Source: CAZKNF01 sp964554105 (GTDB lineage: Bacteria > Bacteroidota > Rhodothermia > Rhodothermales > VXPQ01). From it: 9,553 nucleotides of DNA. Below the pieces are notes generated by a model. The model worked only from the letters and a program-made list of their open reading frames with translations. It made no database searches and was not told the origin of the DNA. The DNA is taken from contig CAZKNF010000097.1 of assembly GCA_964554105.1 (NCBI GenBank), positions 1-9,553 of the forward strand, in the 5' to 3' direction. Shown here in pieces: positions 1 through 6,241 of the stretch; within the stretch, counting starts at the first letter, position 1; each line of letters opens with the position of its first letter. Both the position numbers and the translations under genes were made by a program.

Positions 1-1451
1 CCGGAAACGAGCTCAAGCTTTCGCACGGCGACGTCGTGATCGCCGCCATCACGAGCTGCACGAATACGAGCAATCCGTCCGTAATGCTCGGCTCGGGTTT
101 GGTCGCGAAGAAGGCTGTCGAGCGGGGCCTGAAGGTACCGTCGTATGTGAAGACGAGCCTCGCACCGGGGTCACGCGTCGTCACGCAGTATCTGCACGAG
201 GCGGGACTGCTTCCTTATCTCGATCAGCTTGGATTCAATCTGGTCGGATATGGATGCACGACGTGCATAGGCAACTCCGGACCGCTCCCGGATGCAGTCA
301 CAGCGGCGATCGAGGAGGCCGACCTCGTCGTAGCCGGCGTGCTGTCGGGCAACCGTAACTTCGAAGGGCGCATCCATCAACACGTGCAGGCGAATTTTTT
401 GGCTTCGCCGCCGCTCGTGGTCGCGTATGCGCTGGCCGGCACGGTCGATATCGATCTTACGACCGATCCGCTCGGCCGGGATTCGGCGGGAGAGGATGTC
501 TATCTGAAAGACATCTGGCCGACGAGCAAGGAGGTGCTCGATATGATCGAGCAGGTCGTCACACCCGAAATGTTCAAGGAGGAATACGAGGGCATCGAGG
601 AGTCGAACGAGACCTGGAACAAAATTCGGATTCCGGAGGGCTCGATTTACGAGTGGGACGACGACTCGACGTACATTCAGGAGCCGCCCTTTTTCGTGGG
701 TCTCTCTCCGGATGTACCACCGATTTCGCCGATCGAGGGCGCACGGGTGCTCATAAAGGCGGGCGATTCGACGACGACGGACCATATCTCGCCCGCCGGG
801 TCGATTTCGCCGGATACGCCGGCTGGAGAGTATTTAATGTCGAAGGACGTCCGCCCGCTAGATTTCAACTCGTACGGCTCGCGACGCGGCAATCACGAAG
901 TCATGATGCGTGGTACGTTCGCGAACATCCGCTTCAAGAATCAGCTGGTACCCGGCACGGAAGGCGGCGTGACGAAGTATTTTCCGTCGGATGAGGTCAT
1001 GCCGATATACGATGCCGCCATGAAGTACATCGAGCAAGGCACGCCGCTCGTGATCCTGGGAGGAAAGGATTACGGGATGGGATCGAGCCGCGACTGGGCC
1101 GCGAAAGGCACGATTTTGCTCGGAGTGAAGGCGGTGATCGCCGAAAGCTATGAGCGAATCCATCGGTCGAATTTGATCGGAATGGGCGTACTACCGCTGC
1201 AGTTCAAAGCCGGAGATACGGCGAAATCCCTCGGACTCGTGGGCGATGAGACGTTCGAGATCCCGATCGACGACGACCTCACTCCCGGACAGGAAATCAG
1301 CGTCACGGCGCGCACTGCCGTCGGCGATGAAATCGTCTTCGTGGCTGCAGCCAGACTGGATACACCGATCGAGGTCGATTATTTTCGGCACGGCGGCATC
1401 CTTCATTACGTGCTTCGTGATTATCTCTCGAAATCCCCGGCAGTAGCCTGA
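1..1451 (+). CDS. acnA: Aconitate hydratase, AcnA/IRP1 type, C-terminal half (5' truncated by window edge)
   Basis: This is the aconitase of the TCA cycle, which isomerises citrate to isocitrate with a [4Fe-4S] cluster in the cytoplasm. The open frame enters from the left edge (first full codon at 3) and ends with TGA at 1449-1451, leaving 482 residues; full AcnA proteins are about 890-910. All three cluster-binding cysteines are visible. The first lies in SCTNTSN (Cys codon 57-59), and the other two in GYGCTTCIG (codons 255-257 and 264-266). Their spacing of 66 and 3 residues matches Cys437/503/506 of IRP1. The swivel domain follows, with TTTDHISPAGS (771-803), a GSRRGNHEVMMRGTF segment (about 873-917) and GSSRDWAAKG (1080-1109). 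The order and motifs fit the AcnA/IRP1 class rather than AcnB. A GTG at 36 can be read as a start, but it falls inside the conserved core, so it is not the real one. No frameshift or missing catalytic residue is seen in the part present. Confidence 0.96.
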   Translation, partial: GNELKLSHGDVVIAAITSCTNTSNPSVMLGSGLVAKKAVERGLKVPSYVKTSLAPGSRVVTQYLHEAGLLPYLDQLGFNLVGYGCTTCIGNSGPLPDAVTAAIEEADLVVAGVLSGNRNFEGRIHQHVQANFLASPPLVVAYALAGTVDIDLTTDPLGRDSAGEDVYLKDIWPTSKEVLDMIEQVVTPEMFKEEYEGIEESNETWNKIRIPEGSIYEWDDDSTYIQEPPFFVGLSPDVPPISPIEGARVLIKAGDSTTTDHISPAGSISPDTPAGEYLMSKDVRPLDFNSYGSRRGNHEVMMRGTFANIRFKNQLVPGTEGGVTKYFPSDEVMPIYDAAMKYIEQGTPLVILGGKDYGMGSSRDWAAKGTILLGVKAVIAESYERIHRSNLIGMGVLPLQFKAGDTAKSLGLVGDETFEIPIDDDLTPGQEISVTARTAVGDEIVFVAAARLDTPIEVDYFRHGGILHYVLRDYLSKSPAVA

Positions 1452-1554
1452 GACGCGGCCTGCCGCGGGCGGCGGTCCGGGACAAGGCCTGCTTTCGTGA
1501 TGCCCGGCGACGTCGCGTAACGCGGCCGCAACCCAATGAACTTCGCGCTTAATC
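1452..1554. other. Spacer between aconitase and universal stress protein genes
   Basis: These 103 bases separate the aconitase gene from the six-gene cluster, so a terminator and a promoter would be expected here. What is visible is a short inverted repeat just after the aconitase stop (1454-1467: 5-bp CGCGG/CCGCG stem, CCTG loop), a 10-bp palindrome GCGACGTCGC at 1507-1516 and an 8-bp palindrome GCGGCCGC at 1522-1529. No T-run follows any of them, so an intrinsic terminator is not supported. I could not identify a sigma-70 or Bacteroidota-style promoter. Short palindromes are common by chance at this GC content. Confidence 0.5.
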
Positions 1555-2481
1555 ATGCCAACGGCACCTATGCTGGAATTTAGGCGCATCCTCGTACCGA
1601 CGGATCTTTCGACCAGCGCGAGGGCGGCATTCGGGGTCGCGTGCGACGTCGCGAAGCGATTCGAGGCTGAGGTCCACATCATCCACATCCAGGCGGAAGG
1701 TGGTCTTCTCGCCCCGTTCACTCGATGGTTCGGCGGCGAATCAGACTCGATCGCGGCGGAAGATTACGAGCGGCGCATACGTGAAGAGCTTGACGAGTAC
1801 GTCCGGCTGTACGACCGCACGACGCTCGTGCGACGGCGAGGCGAGCGTGCGGCACCGGCGATCCTCGCCTACGCGGAGGAGTCCGATGCAGATATGATCG
1901 TGATGGGGACGCACGGGCACCGCAGCCTGGATCATCCTGCGCTGGGAGGCACGGCCGGCCACATCGTACGCAATACCCCGATTCCGGTAATGACGGTTCG
2001 GACCCGAGACGACGACGATACCGACATTTCCGGCAACTTCCGGCATATTCTCGCGGCCGTCGATTTTGCGGAGAATTCCACCGACTTGTTCCGCAGCGCT
2101 AAGGAATTGGCCCTGCGCTTAGGCGCATCCGTATCGGCGATTTTCGTGGCGGAGGAACTCCGCGTCCCGCTATTCAACGACACGGGCCTGATGTCGGTGA
2201 CGACGCTGAAGCTGGACGAGGAAATCGTTGCACGGGCGGACGAAGCACTGCGTCAACTCGATGAGAAGACGGGAGAGCCCGACGTCAACACACGATACAT
2301 TGTGCGGCACGGCAATCCGGCGCGAGAAATCGTCGCGGCTGCGGAAGAAGAAGGAGCGGATCTGATCGTGGTCGGTCGTCGCGGCCACTCGATTCACGAA
2401 GGAGTGCTTCTCGGAACCGTCACCGAGCACGTCGTCCGCAGGAGCAGGTGTTCCGTACTTACGATCACTCCCGGCACCTAG
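1555..2481 (+). CDS. Tandem-domain universal stress protein (UspA family)
   Basis: This 308-residue cytoplasmic protein is built from two Usp domains, roughly residues 9-148 and 162-305, joined by an acidic linker containing DDDD (about 152-155). Usp proteins bind ATP or other adenine nucleotides, or act as stress-linked dimers; their exact targets are usually unknown. Each domain opens with the family strand and Asp (VPTD, Asp17; AAVD, Asp170). The second has a complete G-x2-G-x9-G-(S/T) nucleotide motif (Gly274, Gly277, Gly287, Thr288). The first has the glycines (118, 121, 131) but Gly-Thr where Ser/Thr is expected, so its binding may differ. The start at ATG 1555 has no obvious Shine-Dalgarno sequence, and the in-frame ATG at 1570 (Met6, just before the first strand) is a possible alternative. 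The stop TAG (2479-2481) overlaps the ribosome site of the next gene, so this is probably the first gene of the operon. A role in stress signalling linked to the exporter is inference. Confidence 0.93.
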   Translation: MPTAPMLEFRRILVPTDLSTSARAAFGVACDVAKRFEAEVHIIHIQAEGGLLAPFTRWFGGESDSIAAEDYERRIREELDEYVRLYDRTTLVRRRGERAAPAILAYAEESDADMIVMGTHGHRSLDHPALGGTAGHIVRNTPIPVMTVRTRDDDDTDISGNFRHILAAVDFAENSTDLFRSAKELALRLGASVSAIFVAEELRVPLFNDTGLMSVTTLKLDEEIVARADEALRQLDEKTGEPDVNTRYIVRHGNPAREIVAAAEEEGADLIVVGRRGHSIHEGVLLGTVTEHVVRRSRCSVLTITPGT

Positions 2482-2484
2482 GAG
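2480..2484 (+). promoter_or_regulatory. Ribosome binding site for the M1 peptidase gene
   Basis: AGGAG lies five bases before ATG 2490 and overlaps the stop codon of the stress-protein gene. It decides the start in favour of 2490 over an in-frame upstream codon at 2448 that lies inside the previous gene. The overlap suggests translational coupling. Confidence 0.8.
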
Positions 2485-2489
2485 CATTC

Positions 2490-4166
2490 ATGCGCTTCAT
2501 CTCGATACCGGCATTTGCCCTGCTGCTCGTTCTATCCGGATGCAGCCCATCCGACGTCAATGCCCAGACGGACCCGTATGCATCGGGCGGTGAACTTTCA
2601 TTCGAGCAGGCTGCCTTCGATGTCACGTTCTACGACCTCGACCTGCGCGTGAATCCGGCAGACAGCTCAATTAACGGCTCGCTGACAGCCGCCGCGCGCA
2701 TCGTCCAACCGACAAATCACCTCGTGCTCGATCTCGACCCGCGGCTCGACATCGAATCGGTCAGCCTCGTGCAGTCCGAGCGTGAGCAGCCGGTGCCGTT
2801 CCGCAGAGAGGGCGGCAAGGTGTGGATCGATCTGCTGCGAACGCGTCAACCTCAATCTGACGTCGCCGTCCGAGTCGCCTATGGCGGACGGCCGCGCATT
2901 GCGCCGCAGCCGCCGTGGGACGGCGGATTCACCTGGGCGCGAACGCCTGAGGGCGAGCCCTGGATCGCTACGAGCTGCCAGGTCATCGGCGCCGACGTCT
3001 GGTGGCCCGTCAAGGATCATCCATCCGACGAGCCCGATTCGATGGCGATCCACATCACGGTGCCGGAGCCGCTCGTCGTAGCTTCGAACGGCCATCTGGA
3101 AGGGGTGACGTCGCTGGCGGACGGATGGAGTACGTACCACTGGTTCGTCTCGACTCCGATCAATGTTTACAACGTCGCGCTCAACATCGCACCCTACCGG
3201 ATGATCGAAGACGAGCACGTAGGGCCGAACGGAGAAACCTATCCGGTAATCTTCTACGTGCTGCCGTCGGATTACGAGAAGGGCGTGCGCTTTATGGCGG
3301 AAATTCACGACCACTTGCGCTTCTTCGAGGAAACGATCGGGCCGTATCCTTTCCACATGGACAAGTACGGCGTGGCTCAAACACCACACCTGGGGATGGA
3401 GCATCAGACCATCATCGCATACGGTGCAAATTTCGACAATACCGCGATGACCGGCCGCGACTGGGGGTTCGACGCCCTCCATCACCACGAGCTCGCGCAT
3501 GAATGGTGGGGTAATATGGTCACGAATGTCGACTGGAGCGACATGTGGATTCACGAGGGTTTCGGTACGTACATGCAGGCGCTTTACATGGAGCGTCTCG
3601 AGGGAGCGGAAGGCTACCGCGCCTACATGAACGGGATGCGCGGCGGCATCACGAACCAGGACCCGGTCGCTCCCCGCGAAAATCTGGATTCCGTGGAAGC
3701 CTACAACAGCGACATCTACTACAAGGGGGCATGGATCCTGCATACGCTGCGATACCTGATCGGCAGCGACTCGATGGGGGATTTTCTGAGGCGCATGGCA
3801 TATCCCGAGCCAAGCACGACCGAATACGATCGCGAGTCTGACGAGGGATGCGCATGCCGGTTCGTCTCGACGGACGACGTTCAGGTCGCGGCGGAAGCGA
3901 TTCACGGCGACAAGCTGGACTGGTTTTTCGACACATATCTGCGGCAGGGGGAGCTCCCGCGGCTGTCCCGAGAGCGGAACGGTTCGCAGCTCCACCTGCG
4001 CTGGCAGGTACCGGGCGATGCGCCATTCACGATGCCCGTGCCCGTCGAAATTGACGGAGAGGTCCGCCGCATAGAGATGGCCGATGGAGCGGCGACGGTT
4101 CAGATTCCTGCAGGCGTCGAACCGATCGTCGACCCGGACCGCTGGATTCTTCGGGAGGCGGATTGA
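2490..4166 (+). CDS. M1-family zinc aminopeptidase, lipoprotein
   Basis: This is a gluzincin metallopeptidase of 558 residues that probably removes N-terminal amino acids from peptides outside the cytoplasm. The start at ATG 2490 is fixed by AGGAG and by the lipoprotein signal that follows: a short basic N-terminus, a hydrophobic stretch and lipobox L15-S-G-C18. Ser19 at position +2 favours the outer membrane by the Lol rule known from Enterobacteria. The N-terminal beta domain (about 35-220) contains a W-W-P-V-K-D-H segment. The catalytic domain has the substrate motif G302-M-E-H, the zinc site H333-E-L-A-H337 with the third ligand Glu356 exactly 18 residues later, and Tyr410 in Y-x-K-G, matching the catalytic Tyr of leukotriene A4 hydrolase. 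A beta-sandwich tail (about 480-555) ends the protein; the large helical domain IV of PepN/ERAP types is absent. Catalytic residues are complete, so it should be active. A C-A-C triplet (454-456) is unusual. It ends two bases before the TolC-like gene. Confidence 0.95.
   Translation: MRFISIPAFALLLVLSGCSPSDVNAQTDPYASGGELSFEQAAFDVTFYDLDLRVNPADSSINGSLTAAARIVQPTNHLVLDLDPRLDIESVSLVQSEREQPVPFRREGGKVWIDLLRTRQPQSDVAVRVAYGGRPRIAPQPPWDGGFTWARTPEGEPWIATSCQVIGADVWWPVKDHPSDEPDSMAIHITVPEPLVVASNGHLEGVTSLADGWSTYHWFVSTPINVYNVALNIAPYRMIEDEHVGPNGETYPVIFYVLPSDYEKGVRFMAEIHDHLRFFEETIGPYPFHMDKYGVAQTPHLGMEHQTIIAYGANFDNTAMTGRDWGFDALHHHELAHEWWGNMVTNVDWSDMWIHEGFGTYMQALYMERLEGAEGYRAYMNGMRGGITNQDPVAPRENLDSVEAYNSDIYYKGAWILHTLRYLIGSDSMGDFLRRMAYPEPSTTEYDRESDEGCACRFVSTDDVQVAAEAIHGDKLDWFFDTYLRQGELPRLSRERNGSQLHLRWQVPGDAPFTMPVPVEIDGEVRRIEMADGAATVQIPAGVEPIVDPDRWILREAD
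4153..4158 (+). promoter_or_regulatory. Probable ribosome binding site for the TolC-family gene
   Basis: GGGAGG lies inside the last codons of the peptidase gene, ten bases before ATG 4169. That spacing is slightly long. It is only four bases before an in-frame TTG at 4163, which is rather short. ATG 4169 is preferred because of the stronger start codon; the two choices differ by two residues. Confidence 0.55.
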
Positions 4167-4168
4167 GG

Positions 4169-5521
4169 ATGAGCAGCCGCGTCCGGATCGTTCCTGCGCT
4201 GCGTCGGCTCTTCATCCTGGGATGGCTGGGCGTCTTTCCTGTTTTCGCTGCGCCGGCGCAGTCGGTCCGTGAATTGACCGCCGAAGAAAGCGTGCGCCTG
4301 GGCCTTGAGCACAGCGCGCCGCTGCGGGCGGCGGAGGCGTCGGCCGACGAAGCGCGGGCTGCATACCGACAAACCCGGGCAAATCGACTCCCATCGCTGA
4401 GCAGCCAGGCGACCTACACGCGTCTGAGCGAAAACATCGCCGGGATCGAATTTCCTCTGCCGGGAGCGGATACGATGTTCACGCTCGTACCCGTCGAACT
4501 GAACCGGTACTATTCGGAAGTAAGCATCGAACAGCCGCTTTTTACCGGCTTTCGACTGCACAACCTCTCGCGGTCAGCGGCGCACCAGGCGGAAGCGGCG
4601 GCGTACGAGGCCGCCGAGGAGCGAGCCGACGTCGCGTTCGACATCCGCGCGACCTACTGGTCTCTCTATCAGGCGCTCGCCGTGAGGGAGGCGACAGATG
4701 CAGCGCTGGCTCAGATGGACGAGCATCTGGAAGACGTCCGTAACCTGTACGAGGTTGGGGCGGCATCGATGAGCGACGTGCTGAACGCGCAGACCCGCCG
4801 CTCTGAAGTGCTCCTGGAGCAGGTCGACGCGGAGCACGCCGTCCGCCTAGCACGACTGGAATTAAATCAGCAGCTCGGTCTGCCGCTCGAAACCGTCGTT
4901 CGACCTGTCGACGCCGTGGAGATGCAGCCGCTCCCCGCCGACATCGATGCGCTGCAGGCGCGGGCGCTCGAGATGCGCCCGCAGATCAACGCCCTCAGCG
5001 AACAGGTAGAAGCCCTCGAAGCGCAGGTGGCAGCCACGCGGGGAAACTGGATCCCGGAGCTCGCGCTCGCCGGCCGGTACGTGTACGCCCGCCCGAACCA
5101 GTACTTCTTCCTGGAGCCGGACGAATTCAGGGGCTCGTGGGAGGCGACGGTCGCCTTCCGGTGGGATATCTGGAACGGTGGTGAGCGCCTCACCGAGACG
5201 AGCCAGGCGCAGGCCAGGCTTGCGCGAGCGGAAGCCCAACTCGACTACGCCAGAGAACAGATCGACATAGAGGTGACGGCCCGATCACTCGAGATCTCGC
5301 GAGCGACGCAGTCCGCCGAAGCCGCCGACCAGAACGTGCTGGCAGCAGAAGAATCGTTCCGGATGGTCCGCCGCCAGTTCGAGGAGGGAGCGGCGCTCTC
5401 CGCCGAAGTGCTCGATGCCGAAGCCGCCTACCGGACTGCGCTCTCCCGGCGCGCGCAGTCCAGGGCCGAGGTTGCCATCGCCCGCGCCGCGCTCCTGAAT
5501 GCTCTCGGGCAGGTCTGGTAG
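4169..5521 (+). CDS. TolC-family outer-membrane efflux protein
   Basis: This is the outer-membrane channel of the exporter encoded downstream. TolC-type proteins trimerise into a beta-barrel in the outer membrane with a long alpha-helical tunnel through the periplasm. From ATG 4169 it has 450 residues, typical of the family. It begins with a Sec signal peptide: basic residues to about 13, a hydrophobic stretch, and a likely cut after A-P-A at residue 30. Two outer-membrane-efflux repeats are plain. The helix around 190-237 (VRNLYEVGAAS, then LNAQ, then LNQQLG) recurs at 400-447 (VRRQFEEGAAL, then LDAEA, then LLNALG). This is the internal duplication known for TolC. The beta-strand segments are about 78-125 and 296-335, the latter ending in RWDIWNGG. 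Long Ala/Glu-rich helices lie between them. No lipobox is seen, unlike OprM/NodT types. The stop TAG (5519-5521) overlaps the ribosome site of the ATPase gene. Confidence 0.95.
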   Translation: MSSRVRIVPALRRLFILGWLGVFPVFAAPAQSVRELTAEESVRLGLEHSAPLRAAEASADEARAAYRQTRANRLPSLSSQATYTRLSENIAGIEFPLPGADTMFTLVPVELNRYYSEVSIEQPLFTGFRLHNLSRSAAHQAEAAAYEAAEERADVAFDIRATYWSLYQALAVREATDAALAQMDEHLEDVRNLYEVGAASMSDVLNAQTRRSEVLLEQVDAEHAVRLARLELNQQLGLPLETVVRPVDAVEMQPLPADIDALQARALEMRPQINALSEQVEALEAQVAATRGNWIPELALAGRYVYARPNQYFFLEPDEFRGSWEATVAFRWDIWNGGERLTETSQAQARLARAEAQLDYAREQIDIEVTARSLEISRATQSAEAADQNVLAAEESFRMVRRQFEEGAALSAEVLDAEAAYRTALSRRAQSRAEVAIARAALLNALGQVW

Positions 5522-5524
5522 GAG
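5520..5524 (+). promoter_or_regulatory. Ribosome binding site for the ABC ATPase gene
   Basis: AGGAG lies five bases before ATG 5530 and overlaps the TAG stop of the TolC-like gene. This is the same arrangement as before the peptidase gene and supports coupled translation. Confidence 0.8.
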
Positions 5525-5529
5525 ATCGC

Positions 5530-6240
5530 ATGGAACGGGAAATCGTATTCCAAACGCGGGGCGTGACGAAGATTTATGAGATGGGGGAAGTTCAGGTGCA
5601 CGCGCTGCGCGGCATCGATCTCGACCTCTACGCCGGTGAGCTGGTGGCGCTGCTCGGAGCATCAGGAAGTGGGAAATCCACCCTCCTAAATATTCTAGGC
5701 GGACTCGACACCGCCACGGCCGGACAGGTCCTGTATCGCGGAACCGATCTTGCGCTGTCGGACGACCGATCGCTCACGCTCTACCGCCGGCATCACGTCG
5801 GCTTTGTCTTTCAGTTTTACAATCTGATCCCCAGCCTTACCGCACTCGAGAATGTCGCCATCGTGACGGAGATTGCGGAGGATCCCATGACCCCTCAGGA
5901 GGCCCTGGAAGTCGTCGGCCTGGGCGATCGATTGGATCATTTTCCCGCCCAGCTGTCGGGCGGACAGCAGCAGCGCGTGGCCATCGCACGCGCCATCGCG
6001 AAGCGCCCGGCGGTGCTCCTGTGCGACGAACCGACAGGCGCGCTCGATTCGAAGACCGGTGTGGTCGTGCTCGAAGCACTGGACCGCGTCAACCGGGAGC
6101 TCGGCACCACGACGGCCATCATCACGCATAATGCGGCGCAGTCCGAGATGGCAGAGCGCGTCGTGCATCTCAGCGACGGACAGATCACTGAGATCGTGAC
6201 GAATACGCATAAGAAATCCCCCCAGGAGATCGAGTGGTAG
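5530..6240 (+). CDS. ABC transporter ATP-binding protein (LolD/MacB type)
   Basis: This 236-residue cytoplasmic ATPase powers the FtsX-type permease encoded next. All motifs are intact: Walker A GASGSGKST (43-51), Q-loop Gln95 in GFVFQ, signature LSGGQ (142-146), Walker B with D166-E167 (LLCDEP), D-loop ALDS and switch His200. The sequence FVFQFYNLIPSLTALENV and the wording around the signature are typical of the LolD/MacB/FtsE-like branch that pairs with FtsX permeases. These mechanotransmission exporters drive a periplasmic adaptor rather than carry substrate across the inner membrane. It is a single nucleotide-binding domain, so it presumably dimerises; MacB instead has this domain fused to its membrane part. 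The stop is one base before the permease start. The substrate cannot be told from this protein. Confidence 0.97.
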   Translation: MEREIVFQTRGVTKIYEMGEVQVHALRGIDLDLYAGELVALLGASGSGKSTLLNILGGLDTATAGQVLYRGTDLALSDDRSLTLYRRHHVGFVFQFYNLIPSLTALENVAIVTEIAEDPMTPQEALEVVGLGDRLDHFPAQLSGGQQQRVAIARAIAKRPAVLLCDEPTGALDSKTGVVVLEALDRVNRELGTTTAIITHNAAQSEMAERVVHLSDGQITEIVTNTHKKSPQEIEW

Positions 6241-6241
6241 C

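Noticed and set aside
171..785. 204-codon open frame on the - strand within the aconitase gene
   Set aside because: The + strand encodes the aconitase core with conserved cluster ligands. The antisense product is low-complexity Arg-rich and unrecognisable.
1454..1467. Intrinsic terminator after aconitase
   Set aside because: The stem is only 5 bp and is followed by GC-rich sequence with no T-run.
1535..1582. Tiny open frame starting at ATG 1535 overlapping the start of the stress-protein gene
   Set aside because: It has 15 codons, no ribosome binding site and no recognisable leader-peptide features.
2448..2489. Upstream in-frame start for the M1 peptidase
   Set aside because: It would lie inside the stress-protein gene and put 14 residues before a well-formed lipoprotein signal. 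AGGAG points to ATG 2490.
2667..3995. 442-codon open frame on the - strand opposite the M1 peptidase gene
   Set aside because: It lies wholly inside a gene with an intact lipoprotein signal and catalytic motifs. Its translation is Arg/His/Val-rich with no recognisable domain, typical of antisense frames in GC-rich DNA.
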